NCBI GenBank assembly: GCA_029261855.1
Contig: JAJDAN010000021.1
Coordinates: forward strand, 319,923 to 383,922
Reading direction: 5' to 3'
DNA: 64,000 nucleotides
From: Deltaproteobacteria bacterium
GTDB taxonomy: Bacteria; Myxococcota_A; UBA9160; UBA4427
In this document: in pieces, positions 53,557 through 64,000 of the stretch
Layout of the letters: each line of letters begins with the position of its first letter
Numbering within the stretch: the first letter of the stretch is position 1
Translations under genes and position numbers: made by a program
The notes under the pieces: model-generated
The model's database searches: none
What the model was told of the DNA's origin: nothing
What the model saw: the letters and a program-made list of their open reading frames with translations, nothing else

Positions 53557-53976
53557 ATGAGCGGAGACCCCGACCGTAAAGACCTCGACCGTACGGTCCG
53601 GACGACGCATCGGACGGTCCTCGCGATGATCGCGGTCTGTGCCCTCGTCGCCTGGATCCAGCCCGGCCCGCCCGACGAGCCGGGAACCGATCCGATGCTG
53701 ACCGCCGTTGCCATGACGCTCGGCCTGGCGGTGATCGTGTTGCGCGGAATCACGCGCTCGAAGGCGATCGTCCCCCAGACACGGGTGACCCTGCTGATGT
53801 CCGCGTACGCCTGCGGCTTCGCCCTCGCCGTACTCGGTGCCTATGTGGCCATCAACGTCGAGCAACCGCAGACCGGCGTCGCCTTCGCCCTGGCGGCGTT
53901 CATCATCTGCCTGCGTCCGCCTTTCTCGCCTTCCGCGCCTTCCCCCTCCACGCCGGCCGACCCGCCGAGCGCCTAG
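53557..53976 (+). CDS. Small membrane protein of unknown function
   Basis: A 139-residue protein with about four hydrophobic helices (TVLAMIAVCALVAWIQ, MLTAVAMTLGLAVIVL, VTLLMSAYACGFALAVLGAY, GVAFALAAFIICLRP), a polar N-terminus and a Pro/Ser tail. ATG at 53557 has only a weak ribosome site (GAG). I do not recognise a family. It lies divergent from the Rrf2 gene and its stop is next to a long inverted repeat. Confidence 0.6.
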   Translation: MSGDPDRKDLDRTVRTTHRTVLAMIAVCALVAWIQPGPPDEPGTDPMLTAVAMTLGLAVIVLRGITRSKAIVPQTRVTLLMSAYACGFALAVLGAYVAINVEQPQTGVAFALAAFIICLRPPFSPSAPSPSTPADPPSA

Positions 53977-54157
53977 CCCGGATTATTCATGAGCGCCCTA
54001 CTGCGAACACCGAAAGCACCGAATCTACGCGGGCTTCTCCCTCCGGTCCTGCTCGACGTACTGAGAGTACGCCTGCGCGGGCCTTCGGTCCGAGGGCCGC
54101 GAAGCTTCGGCACTTTCGACATTCTCGCTACGGGCTTCATGAATAATCCGGGCTAGG
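53972..54157. repeat. Long imperfect palindrome, copy 2
   Basis: A 21-bp perfect inverted repeat (53972-53992 and 54137-54157, CCTAGCCCGGATTATTCATGA) bounds about 186 bp that fold as one imperfect hairpin; the inner arms also pair in part (GAACACCGAAAGCACCGAA with CTTCGGCACTTTCGACATTC). The apex is CGTACT-GAG-AGTACG (54057-54071). The 54094-54120 block matches 36628-36654 at 24/27. It sits between same-strand genes (53976 stop, 54166 start), so it may terminate one and set the start of the other. Confidence 0.75.
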
Positions 54158-54165
54158 GAGCGACC

Positions 54166-56265
54166 GTGCTGCTTCAAATCGACGCCCTCGCCAAGCGGAT
54201 CGGCGGGCGCACGCTCTTCGAGGGCGTGTCGTTGCAGGTGCAGGCCGGTGACCGCATCGGTGTCGTCGGCCCGAACGGCGCCGGCAAGTCGACCCTGTTG
54301 AAGGTCGTGTACGGCGACGATGTCCCCGACGACGGACGCATCTCGCGGCCGCGCCAGGTCACGATCGGAATGCTGCGGCAGGAGATCGACCCCAGCGAGT
54401 CGCGATCCGTGCGCGACGAGGCCGCGACCGCCCTCGCCCACCTCGATGCCCTCGAGCAGGAGCTTCGCGATCTCGAGGCGACCATGAGCGAGGCTGGCGC
54501 GACAGGCGGGGAAGTCGACGGCGATCTAGCCGATCGCTACCACCGCACGACCACCCGCTTCGAGATGGCTGGAGGCTTCGAGCGCGACGCCCGCATCGAC
54601 GCAGTGCTCGGCGGCCTCGGCTTCTACGCCGAGGCGCGGGTGCGGCCTCTGTCGACCTTCTCCGGCGGATGGCTGATGCGGGTCGAGCTGGCGAAGCTGC
54701 TGTTGTCCGACCCCGACGTGCTGCTCCTCGACGAGCCCACGAATCACCTGGACCTTCCGGCGATCCAGTGGTTCGAAGCGACCCTCGATGCTTTCGAGGG
54801 CGCCGTGCTCACGGTTTCCCACGACCGCACCTTCTTGCGACGCCACGTGAGCCGGGTCGCCGAGCTCGACGGCATCGGGGGCTTCGCCTGCTACGAGGGC
54901 AACTACGACTACTATCTCGCCCAACGCGAAGAGCGACGCGCGACCCTGCTGGCGGCCCGTGCGAAGCAGGACCGCGAGGTCGCCCAGATGGAGCGCTTCG
55001 TCGAACGCTTCCGCGCCAAGGCGAGCAAGGCCAAACAGGCCCAGAGTCGCGTCAAGGCCCTCGATCGCATGGAACGCATCGAGGTCGCCTCCGACAGCCG
55101 CAAGCGGATCCGCATGCGGATTCCGCCGCCGCCGCGGTCGGGACGCGTGGTCATGGACCTCGCCGACGTCCACAAGTCGTACGGGGACAAGAAGGTCTAC
55201 GACGGCATGTCGTTCCAGCTCGAACGCGGCGAGCGCGTGGCACTCGCGGGGCCCAACGGCGCCGGCAAGTCCACCCTGCTGCGCCTGCTGGCCGGCGTGA
55301 TCGACCACGATAGTGGCGAGCGCACGCCGGGACACAATGTCCAGATCGGCTTCTACGCACAGCACCAGCTCGAGACCCTCGACCCGGGCAACTCCGTGCT
55401 CGACGAGCTCGGGACCGCCGCGCAGCTGGGCGACGTCCCGCGCCTGCGCACCCATCTCGGCTCGTTCCTGTTCACGGGAGACGACGTCGAGAAGAAGGTG
55501 AGCGTCCTGTCCGGGGGCGAGAAAGCGCGTCTCGCCCTGGCGAAGATGTTGCTGCACCCGCGCAACCTGCTGGTGCTGGACGAGCCCACCAACCACCTGG
55601 ACATCGAGGCCTGCGAGGTGCTGGAACGGGCCCTCGACCAATACCAGGGCACCCTCGTCTTCGTCTCCCACGACCGCAGCTTCATCAACGCCCTGGCGAC
55701 GCGCGTCGTCGAGGTGAAGGCCGGCGCCCTGCGCAGCTTCGCCGGCAACTACGACGAGTATCTCCGCCGCACCGAAGGCGGCGCCGCGCAGCTCCCCGCC
55801 CCGGCCCCGGCCACTGCATCACCCGCTGCCGCGCCGTCCCGGGCACAGGCGCGGGGCAAGACCCCGAGCCAGACGCAGTCGAAACCGTCCAGCACCAATT
55901 CCAGCACCAATTCCAGCGCCAATTCCAGCGCCAATTCCAGCGCCAAGGCGCCACGGCAATCCAAGGAAGACCGCCAACGCGACCGGGAGCGACGAAAGGC
56001 CCTCGAACGTTTGAATCGTCAGGTCGCGCGCATCGAGGAGAAGATCCAGGCCGAAGAACGCGAGTTCGAGTCGCTGGGTTGGAAGCTCGCGGAGCCCGAC
56101 CTGTACAAGGACGTCGACCGCATGCGCGAGCTGACCGAGACCCGGGAGGGGCTCGAGGCCGCCATCGCCGAGAAGTACGCCGAGTGGGAGCGGCTATCGG
56201 ACGAGATCGCCGCACTCGCCGACATCGCCCCGGCCAGTGCCTCGCCCAACGCCGCGACGGATTGA
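54166..56265 (+). CDS. ABC-F ATPase (translation factor type, Uup-like)
   Basis: A 699-residue soluble protein with two ABC domains and no membrane part. Domain 1: GPNGAGKSTLLKVVYG, STFSGGWLMRVELAKLL, LLLDEPTNHLDLPAIQW. A P-site tRNA interaction linker (arm) follows (MERFVERFRAKASKAKQAQS). Domain 2: GPNGAGKSTLLRLLAGV, VSVLSGGEKARLALAKML, LVLDEPTNHLDIEACEV. The C-terminal third ends in a coiled coil (RQRDRERRKALERLNRQVAR, AIAEKYAEWERLSDEIAAL) as in Uup, which binds DNA or the ribosome. A Ser/Ala/Asn-rich linker with a 12-bp tandem repeat separates them. GTG start with GGGAG five bases upstream. Confidence 0.92.
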   Translation: MLLQIDALAKRIGGRTLFEGVSLQVQAGDRIGVVGPNGAGKSTLLKVVYGDDVPDDGRISRPRQVTIGMLRQEIDPSESRSVRDEAATALAHLDALEQELRDLEATMSEAGATGGEVDGDLADRYHRTTTRFEMAGGFERDARIDAVLGGLGFYAEARVRPLSTFSGGWLMRVELAKLLLSDPDVLLLDEPTNHLDLPAIQWFEATLDAFEGAVLTVSHDRTFLRRHVSRVAELDGIGGFACYEGNYDYYLAQREERRATLLAARAKQDREVAQMERFVERFRAKASKAKQAQSRVKALDRMERIEVASDSRKRIRMRIPPPPRSGRVVMDLADVHKSYGDKKVYDGMSFQLERGERVALAGPNGAGKSTLLRLLAGVIDHDSGERTPGHNVQIGFYAQHQLETLDPGNSVLDELGTAAQLGDVPRLRTHLGSFLFTGDDVEKKVSVLSGGEKARLALAKMLLHPRNLLVLDEPTNHLDIEACEVLERALDQYQGTLVFVSHDRSFINALATRVVEVKAGALRSFAGNYDEYLRRTEGGAAQLPAPAPATASPAAAPSRAQARGKTPSQTQSKPSSTNSSTNSSANSSANSSAKAPRQSKEDRQRDRERRKALERLNRQVARIEEKIQAEEREFESLGWKLAEPDLYKDVDRMRELTETREGLEAAIAEKYAEWERLSDEIAALADIAPASASPNAATD
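55888..55947 (+). repeat. 12-bp tandem repeat within the ABC-F gene
   Basis: Five in-frame copies of TCCAGCRCCAAT (55888-55947, the last imperfect) encode the linker SSTNSSTNSSANSSANSSA. The length of the linker may vary between strains by slippage. Found between the second ABC domain and the coiled coil. Confidence 0.9.
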
Positions 56266-56300
56266 CGAGCCCCCGGGGCCACCGTAGTCTCCGCCGACCT

Positions 56301-56387
56301 GCCCGGGTGGCGGAATTGGTAGACGCGCCAGGTTCAGGACCTGGTGTTCGCAAGGACGTGCTGGTTCGACTCCAGTCCCGGGCACCA
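56301..56387 (+). tRNA. tRNA-Leu(CAG)
   Basis: An 87-nt sequence that folds as a class II tRNA: acceptor GCCCGGG/CCCGGGC, anticodon stem CCAGG/CCTGG with loop TTCAGGA (anticodon CAG), a long variable arm (TGTTCGCAAGGACGT), T-arm GGTTCGACTCC and encoded 3' CCA at 56385-56387. A hairpin follows. No integrase or att-like duplication adjoins it. Confidence 0.95.
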
Positions 56388-56393
56388 TATCCG

Positions 56394-56418
56394 CAAGTCG
56401 GCCCGAAGGGCCAACTTG
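56394..56418 (+). terminator. Hairpin after tRNA-Leu
   Basis: CAAGTCGGCCC-GAA-GGGCCAACTTG, 11 positions with one mismatch. Lies seven bases past the tRNA CCA end and probably ends or processes the tRNA transcript. No T tract. Confidence 0.5.
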
Positions 56419-56523
56419 CTGCGCCGCGGGCGCTTGCCTCCGGGCTTTGATTGGGACTGATTTCGGGGGGCTGGTTGACCCGGGGGTCGGGGTGCCTAGG
56501 GTTGTGCCCCCGGAGGGCCCCAA

Positions 56524-58953
<2,430 letters not shown>

Positions 58954-58982
58954 CCGTCGACAACGAGGAATACCGGCCCGCG

Positions 58983-60122
58983 GTGCGCGTCGCTCTCGTT
59001 CACGATTGGCTCACGGGCATGCGCGGCGGAGAACGCGTGCTCGAGGAGCTGTGCGGCCTGTATCCCGAGGCCGATCTCTTCACCCTCATCCACGTTCCGG
59101 GGTCGACGTCCGCGCGCATCGAGTCGCGTTCGATCCACACCTCGTTCCTGTCGCGCGTCCCGGGCATTCATCGCCACTACCGCGCCTGGCTTCCCCTGTT
59201 TCCCGCGGCCGCCCTGCAGCTGGACCTGTCGGGCTACGACCTGATCATCTCCTGCAGTCACGCCGTCGCCAAGTCCGTGCGCGTCCCGCCGGGCGCGAAG
59301 CACCTGTCGTACTGCCTGACCCCCATGCGCTACGTCTGGGACGGGCGGGACGCCTACCTCGGAACGGGTCTTCGGCGCGCACTGACGACGCCGCTCGTTG
59401 CCTGGCTGCGACGCTTCGACACACGCACCAGCGGCCCCGACCGGGTCCAGCGCTTCGTCGCGATCTCGAGCGCCGTGCGCGACCGCATCACGCGTAGCTA
59501 CGGCCGGGACGCGACGGTCGTGCATCCACCCGTCGCCACGGATCGCATCCAGCCCGACGCGAGCCCCCCCGACGACTTCTACCTGCTGGTCGGCGGCTTC
59601 GTCCCCTACAAGCAGGAAGCCCTCGCGCTCGTGGCGTTCCGGAAGCTGGATCGGCGTCTCGTCGTCGTCGGCGACGGCCCCGGTCGGGCAGCCGCCCAGG
59701 CCCAGGCGCCTCCCCAGGCCGAGTTCGTCGGCCGGGTGTCCGACGCCGAACTGGCGCGACTCTACGCGCGCTGTCGCGCGCTCATCTATCCCCAGGAAGA
59801 AGACTTCGGGCTCGTGGCCGTCGAGGCCCAGGCGGCGGGTCGACCGGTGATCGCATTCGGGCGCGGCGGAGCCGTCGACAGCGTGCGCCCGTATCGCGAC
59901 GACCGCACGGAAGAAGGGCCCGGCGATGCCACGGGGATCTGGTTCGATCGCCAGGACCCGGATGCCCTCGCCGCTGCGGTCGCACGCTTCGAGGAACACG
60001 AAGCCGTCTTCGACCCGGTTCGCATCCGCGCGTGGGCGGAGCGCTTCTCGCCCGACCGCTTCCGTCGTGCGTTCCAGGCCGAGGTCGACGCGGTCCTCGG
60101 GTCGCCCCCGACCCGGCCCTAG
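58983..60122 (+). CDS. GT4-family glycosyltransferase C
   Basis: A 379-residue GT-B enzyme. Start VALVHDWLTGMRGGERVLEE is the GT4 glycine-rich loop; ISCSHAVAKSVRVPPGAKHL and YCLTPMRYVWD are typical of the mannosyltransferase branch; donor site YPQEEDFGLVAVEAQAAGRP. No membrane helix. GTG at 58983, 29 bp after lon, with GAGGAA 13 bases upstream, so co-transcription with lon is possible. Probably one sugar addition for the exopolysaccharide made by the genes that follow. Exact sugar unknown. Confidence 0.88.
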   Translation: MRVALVHDWLTGMRGGERVLEELCGLYPEADLFTLIHVPGSTSARIESRSIHTSFLSRVPGIHRHYRAWLPLFPAAALQLDLSGYDLIISCSHAVAKSVRVPPGAKHLSYCLTPMRYVWDGRDAYLGTGLRRALTTPLVAWLRRFDTRTSGPDRVQRFVAISSAVRDRITRSYGRDATVVHPPVATDRIQPDASPPDDFYLLVGGFVPYKQEALALVAFRKLDRRLVVVGDGPGRAAAQAQAPPQAEFVGRVSDAELARLYARCRALIYPQEEDFGLVAVEAQAAGRPVIAFGRGGAVDSVRPYRDDRTEEGPGDATGIWFDRQDPDALAAAVARFEEHEAVFDPVRIRAWAERFSPDRFRRAFQAEVDAVLGSPPTRP

Positions 60123-60158
60123 GCACCTGGCGCCCCCGCCTTGTGGCATGCTCCTGCC

Positions 60159-61313
60159 ATGCCGGCGCCCGCACAGATCCAGCACCTCGACCTGAAGGCC
60201 GAGAACCAGTCGATCCAGGGCGAGATCGACGCCGCGATCCGGCGCGTGACCGACAGCGGGCAGTTCGTGCTCGGCCCCGAAGTGGACGCATTCGAACGCG
60301 AGTTCGCCGACTACTGCGGCGTCGGCCACGCCGTCGGCTGCGCATCGGGCTCCGATGCCCTGCTGCTGGCGCTGATGGCGTTGGACCTGCGGCCCGGAGA
60401 CCAGGTCGTCTGCCCGTCCTACACCTTCTTTGCGACTGCCAGTGCCATCACGCGTCTCGGGGGCATCCCGGTCTTCGCGGACATCGACCCGCGAACCCTG
60501 AACCTCGACCCCGAACAGGCGCGCAAGGCCGCCGCGCGCTGTTCGCAGCTGCGCGCGCTGCTACCGGTGGACCTGTTCGGCCGTATGGTCGACACGGAGG
60601 CGTTCCTCGGTCTCGGAGACGAGCTCGGCGTCCCCCTGATCTTCGACGCGGCCCAGTCCGTCGGCGCGCGGGACACCCAGGGACGTCGCGCCGGAAGCCT
60701 GGGTGACTTCAGCTGCTTCAGCCTCTACCCCACGAAGAACCTGGGGGCCCTCGGCGACGCGGGCATCGTCACGACGAGCAACCCGGATCACGCCGCGCGC
60801 CTGCGAACCCTTCGCGTCCACGGTGCCAGCGAGCCGTACCTGCACGACGAGGTCGGCATCAATTCTCGACTCGATGCCCTGCAGGCCGCCGTCCTTCGCG
60901 CAAAGCTTCGGCATCTCGACGACTGGAACGACTCCCGTCGCCGACTCGCGGCCCGCTACGACGCGGCCTTCGCAGCCGCCGGCGCCCAGGACCTGTCACT
61001 GGCGACACCCACCCGCGACGCGACGGATCCCGTGCATCACCAGTACGCCATCCGGGTCCCGGAACGCTTGCGCGACCCGTTGCAGCAGGCGCTCGCCGGC
61101 GACGGGATCGCGACCCGGGTCTTCTATCCAGTCGGGCTCCACCAGCAGCGCTGCTTCGCGTCGCTCACGCGCGCTGGGGACGTTCTGCCGGAGACCGAGC
61201 GCGCCGTGCGGGAGAACCTCTGCCTGCCGATCCACCCGATGCTGCGGGAAGACGACATCGACCGGGTCGTCGAGCGCACGATCACGTTCCTTCGAAGCGC
61301 CGCTCGTTCCTAG
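60159..61313 (+). CDS. DegT/DnrJ/EryC1/StrS sugar aminotransferase
   Basis: A 384-residue PLP enzyme. The fold markers are VGCASGSDALLLALMAL, VVCPSYTFFATASAITRLG, DAAQSVGARDTQGRRAGSLG and the PLP lysine in SLYPTKNLGALGDAGI. This family transaminates keto-sugar nucleotides for polysaccharides, antibiotics or LPS. The ATG at 60159 is preceded by no clear ribosome site; an in-frame TTG at 60141 is possible. It follows glycosyltransferase C by 36 bp and is bounded downstream by hairpin repeats. Confidence 0.92.
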   Translation: MPAPAQIQHLDLKAENQSIQGEIDAAIRRVTDSGQFVLGPEVDAFEREFADYCGVGHAVGCASGSDALLLALMALDLRPGDQVVCPSYTFFATASAITRLGGIPVFADIDPRTLNLDPEQARKAAARCSQLRALLPVDLFGRMVDTEAFLGLGDELGVPLIFDAAQSVGARDTQGRRAGSLGDFSCFSLYPTKNLGALGDAGIVTTSNPDHAARLRTLRVHGASEPYLHDEVGINSRLDALQAAVLRAKLRHLDDWNDSRRRLAARYDAAFAAAGAQDLSLATPTRDATDPVHHQYAIRVPERLRDPLQQALAGDGIATRVFYPVGLHQQRCFASLTRAGDVLPETERAVRENLCLPIHPMLREDDIDRVVERTITFLRSAARS

Positions 61314-61407
61314 CTGCGGTCTGACGACCTTTGCGTCGTCGCCTCTTTCCCCAAGACTGCGTCTTGGAACTGACGCCTAGGAGGCCGACCCAAGACGCAG
61401 GCTTGGG
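61311..61407. repeat. Double-hairpin intergenic repeat, copy 2, with extra hairpin
   Basis: 48 bp at 61311-61358 repeat exactly at 61463-61510. Stems: GACGAC/GTCGTC (61323-61340) and CCAAGAC-TGC-GTCTTGG (61351-61367). A third stem CCCAAG/CTTGGG (61389-61407) resembles the second stem again. Starts three bases before the aminotransferase gene ends. Confidence 0.85.
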
Positions 61408-61462
61408 ATTTCGGCTTCCGTCGCAAGCCGGGATCCCGCGGCGACGCCGCGGGCCGGCCAGC

Positions 61463-61520
61463 TAGCTGCGGTCTGACGACCTTTGCGTCGTCGCCTCTTT
61501 CCCCAAGACTCCGTCTAGGG
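61463..61520. repeat. Double-hairpin intergenic repeat, copy 3
   Basis: The same 48 bp as copy 2, in the same orientation, 152 bp away, ending just before the stop of the phosphoglycosyltransferase at 61529. Its second stem (CCAAGAC/GTCTAGG) carries one mismatch. With copy 2 it fills the 215-bp gap between convergent genes; copy 1 is at 17139. Confidence 0.85.
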
Positions 61521-61528
61521 TCAGGCTC

Positions 61529-62920
61529 CTAGGTCGCGTTGCGCGCTCCGCGGAAGACGGTCATCAGGATGATCCGGATGTCGAGCCCGACCGACCAGTT
61601 CTGCACGTAGTAGAGATCGTGTTCCACGCGCTCGTGCAGCGACGTGTCGCCCCGCCAGCCGTGAACCTGGGCCCAGCCCGTCATGCCGGCCTTGACCTTG
61701 TGGCGCAGCATGTAGCCCGGGATCTCGCGCTTGAACGCCTCGATGAAGACCGGGCGCTCGGGGCGCGGGCCGACCAGGCTCATGTCCCCCCGCAGCACGT
61801 TCCAGAGCTGGGGTAGCTCGTCCATGCTCGTCCGCCGGAGCCAGGCGCCGAGTCGGGTCCTGCGCGGGTCGCGGCGCTGGGACCAGACGGGCCCGGTATC
61901 CCGCTCGGCGTCGCGCTTCATCGTGCGGAACTTCCACATCCGGAACACCCGACCGTCGAGACCGGTGCGGTCCTGGGCATAGAAGATCGGGCGGCCGTTC
62001 GAGATCCAGACCGCCGCGCCGACCGCCGCCGCCACCACGAGCGCCGGGACGGCGATGGCCGCGCAGACCACGAGGTCGAAGAGCCGCTTGTTGACGACCG
62101 CCCAGCCCACCATGGGGGTCTCACGCAGGCCGATGATCGGCAGGCCGTCCAGACTCTCGATCGAGCTGCGCAGGGTCATGACGCGCAGCAGGTCCGGCAC
62201 GAGCTTGACGCTCACGATCTCGTCATCGAGGTCGGCGAGCACCTTCTCGAGCGCGTGGGTTTCGTCCTGGGGAAGTGCCAGGATGACCTGATCGACGCGA
62301 TCCCGGCTGTGGAGCACTTCCTTCAGCTGCGAGAAGCCGCCGAGCACCGGGATGCCGCCGACCTCCTGACGCGCGCCTCGGCCCTGGTCGGCCAGTACGC
62401 CGAGCACCTGCAGACCGGCTTCGGGATGCACTCCGATCCGGTGGATGATCTCTTCTGCGAGCTGACCCGCTCCCACCACGAGCACGAAGCGCTGGTTGAG
62501 GCCGCGCCGTCGCAGGGCCCGCAGAGCGAGGCGTCCACCGGCCCGGAAGCCCATTACGCCAATCGGGGCGAGCACGCTGAATACGGCGACGGCTCCGCGC
62601 GACTGCAGCGGGCTACCGGCGAAGAAGGTCAGCGCGACCAGCAGGACGACACCCATCGCCGTAGCCTGGATGACGGCCCCCGCTTCTCGCAGCAGCGACC
62701 CCGTCCGCTGGGGCTGATAGAGGCCCCGACCGCGTAGCAGGAACAGGAAGAGGGGCGCGATCGCAAAGACGAGGAGTGCGTGCGAACGCATGCCGGGCTC
62801 GGGCGCGGCCCCGCTCGCCAGGGCGCTCAACCACCAGGCGGCAAGCCAAGCGCCGGACACGAGTGCCGCGTCCGTCACGACGAGGAGCGTTCGGAAGACT
62901 TCGCTGTAGCGATAGAGCAA
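61529..62920 (-). CDS. WcaJ-type undecaprenyl-phosphate sugar-1-phosphate transferase
   Basis: A 463-residue inner-membrane polyprenyl phosphoglycosyltransferase that starts a polysaccharide repeat unit by moving a hexose-1-phosphate to undecaprenyl phosphate. Four N-terminal helices (VSGAWLAAWWLSALA to VLAPIGVMGFRAGG), a central Rossmann-like domain (VLVVGAGQLAEEIIHRIG), a re-entrant helix (RLFDLVVCAAIAVPALVVAA) and the catalytic domain: FRMWKFRTMKRDAERD, LRRTSMDELPQLWNVLRGDM, SLVGPRPERPVFIE, GMTGWAQVHGWRGDTS. Runs toward the aminotransferase gene. Confidence 0.95.
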   Translation of the reverse strand: MLYRYSEVFRTLLVVTDAALVSGAWLAAWWLSALASGAAPEPGMRSHALLVFAIAPLFLFLLRGRGLYQPQRTGSLLREAGAVIQATAMGVVLLVALTFFAGSPLQSRGAVAVFSVLAPIGVMGFRAGGRLALRALRRRGLNQRFVLVVGAGQLAEEIIHRIGVHPEAGLQVLGVLADQGRGARQEVGGIPVLGGFSQLKEVLHSRDRVDQVILALPQDETHALEKVLADLDDEIVSVKLVPDLLRVMTLRSSIESLDGLPIIGLRETPMVGWAVVNKRLFDLVVCAAIAVPALVVAAAVGAAVWISNGRPIFYAQDRTGLDGRVFRMWKFRTMKRDAERDTGPVWSQRRDPRRTRLGAWLRRTSMDELPQLWNVLRGDMSLVGPRPERPVFIEAFKREIPGYMLRHKVKAGMTGWAQVHGWRGDTSLHERVEHDLYYVQNWSVGLDIRIILMTVFRGARNAT

Positions 62921-63025
62921 GCTCAGCTCCCTTCCTGTCGCCTGGCCTGTCGCCTGGCCTCGCCCGGCCGCGAGGAGCGTCCGCGCAGGGGCTCACGCTA
63001 GCAGGCCGCCCCGAATGGGGCGCTC

Positions 63026-64000
63026 TCAGCCGACGCGGTCGGCGTCCACCGCCCCGCGCAGATCGTCGAGAAACGTGGGCATGGCGGAGATCACGCGGCT
63101 CCAGTTCGGGATCTGGGGTGCGCCCATGGGATCGCGCACGAAATCGAGGCCCGCCGCACGCAAGGCTCCCGAGAAGGTCTCCACCGCCACTTCCTCGGCA
63201 TGCCGGTCGAAGAGCAGGCCGTTCAGCTTCGCGTCGTCGCTGTAGCGCGCGATGGTGTCCTGGGCGGTTCGCACGTAGGCGGCCATCAACGTATTCAGGA
63301 AGCCCGCGTCGAACTCGACGCCGTAGCTCGCGAGGTTGCGGATCAGCGAGGCCGCGATGTCGACCACCATCCGGTGCAGTCCCCGGGTTGCGTCTCCCTG
63401 GGACAGGTCCTGGTGCTTGTGGTCGTAGTTGGCGACGAGCTCGACCTGGGCGACCCGCTTGAGTGAACAATTGCGGAACACTTCGGCCAGGACGCCTACT
63501 TCCAGACCCCAGTCGGCGGGAATTCGGTTGGCCCGAACCAGGTCGCTCGTCATCGAGCATTCGCCGGACAGCGGATAGCGGAACGACCCCAGGTACTCGA
63601 GCAACGGGACGGGACCGATCACCGATTTCATGGCTTGTAGCAGCGGCGTCATGAAGAGACGGGTGACGCGCCCGTGCAGCCGGTCCGTGACCCGACTGTA
63701 GTAGCCCTTGGCGAACTCGTAGTTCATGTTCGGGTTGGCGGTCGGGAAGCAGAGTCGCGCGAGCAGCTCCCGGCTGTAGTCGCGGATATCACAGTCGTGC
63801 ACCGCGATCACCCGGGACGCCTGGTTGGCGAGCACGTACCCGTAGGCGAGCCAGGTGGCGCGTCCCTTGCCGTCGGCGCCGGGATCGAGCCCTTCTCCGC
63901 GGAGGCGCTCGAGAAGCTCGCGGATGCGCGGGCCGTCGGCCCACACCACCGTCGGCTCGGCGAGCCGGGTCGGCACTTCGCGGAACAGACTGCGCATTTC
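63026..64000 (-). CDS. GT81-like glucosyl-3-phosphoglycerate synthase family glycosyltransferase (5' end missing)
   Basis: The frame continues past the right edge. The 325 visible residues look like the GpgS/MpgS-type GT-A retaining glycosyltransferases: the DxD-type motif VIAVHDCDIRDYSRELLARL, PTANPNMNYEFAKGYYSRVT, the substrate region GRVTRLFMTPLLQAM and GSFRYPLSGECSMTSDL. These enzymes make glucosyl- or mannosyl-3-phosphoglycerate for compatible solutes or polysaccharide primers. Substrate is uncertain because the N-terminal Rossmann start is off the window. It is on the same strand as the phosphoglycosyltransferase with a 105-bp gap. Confidence 0.75.
   Translation of the reverse strand, partial: EMRSLFREVPTRLAEPTVVWADGPRIRELLERLRGEGLDPGADGKGRATWLAYGYVLANQASRVIAVHDCDIRDYSRELLARLCFPTANPNMNYEFAKGYYSRVTDRLHGRVTRLFMTPLLQAMKSVIGPVPLLEYLGSFRYPLSGECSMTSDLVRANRIPADWGLEVGVLAEVFRNCSLKRVAQVELVANYDHKHQDLSQGDATRGLHRMVVDIAASLIRNLASYGVEFDAGFLNTLMAAYVRTAQDTIARYSDDAKLNGLLFDRHAEEVAVETFSGALRAAGLDFVRDPMGAPQIPNWSRVISAMPTFLDDLRGAVDADRVG

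Noticed and set aside
56301-56523. tRNA-Leu as an integration site for a genomic island
   Set aside because: No integrase, no duplicated tRNA 3' end seen, and the downstream gene is the housekeeping lon.
61311-61520. CRISPR-like direct repeats
   Set aside because: Only two 48-bp copies separated by 104 bp, no further units and no cas genes; better explained as duplicated terminator hairpins.

Overview
The window is a GC-rich, gene-dense stretch (about 57 protein genes and one tRNA) from a Gram-negative, diderm bacterium: it carries an LptF/LptG lipopolysaccharide permease, LpoB and many lipoproteins, PBP4, Lon, HflKC, and sigma-54 and sigma-28 regulators. An MglA-like GTPase-fold protein, a RomR-like response regulator and two NtrC-type regulators fit a deltaproteobacterial-type lineage (Myxococcota, Desulfobacterota or relatives). 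No rRNA or other marker is present to fix this further. I see no phage genes, insertion sequence, CRISPR array or rRNA; the region looks chromosomal, with several lineage-type accessory modules.

Layout. 1-930: end of an lptF/lptG gene. 1027-8109: a module of two NTT-type (ATP/ADP translocase family) membrane proteins, one with a HEAT-repeat tail, a two-domain cNMP-binding-like protein, a small predicted outer-membrane protein, and a lipoprotein that looks like an extracytoplasmic PI3/4-kinase-fold kinase placed 34 bp upstream of the second transporter. 8098-14907 (minus strand): rsmD-coaD, then coaBC-nfeD-slipin-hflK-hflC, joining two CoA steps to a membrane-microdomain/protease set. 15500-17116: a small XRE regulator, a small membrane protein and a lytic transglycosylase. 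17188-24192: peptidoglycan maturation and recycling (dacB; spmAB-amgK-murU-MBL hydrolase; anmK). 24422-28733: glycosyltransferase and methyltransferase genes. 28808-30136: a membrane coiled-coil protein with a RelE-like tail.

30148-35279: two-component block (single receiver, PAS-histidine kinase, two divergent NtrC-type activators with non-canonical GAFTGA loops). 35773-41983: sigma-28, PP2C phosphatase, a RomR-like response regulator, then nadC-birA-coaX. 42017-44344: three lipoproteins including LpoB. 44542-48869: HEAT-like protein, an MglA-like protein with a broken P-loop, and a multi-GAF protein ending in a degenerate GGDEF domain, a probable signalling or polarity operon. 48882-53469: alanine dehydrogenase and a sulfur-related group (sat, a propeller lipoprotein, a JAMM protease, an Rrf2 regulator). 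54166-56265: ABC-F ATPase. 56301-56387: tRNA-Leu(CAG). 56524-58953: lon. 58983 to the end: polysaccharide genes (GT4, sugar aminotransferase, WcaJ-type phosphoglycosyltransferase) and a partial GpgS-like glycosyltransferase.

The strongest candidate for an undescribed system is at 1027-8109, where an apparently exported kinase-like lipoprotein lies in a probable operon with a nucleotide-transporter homologue; this suggests ATP-fed phosphorylation outside the cytoplasm. The second candidate is the pseudo-GTPase operon at 44542-48869. Two families of intergenic hairpin repeats (17139/61311/61463 and 36541/53972) are a third unexplained layer.
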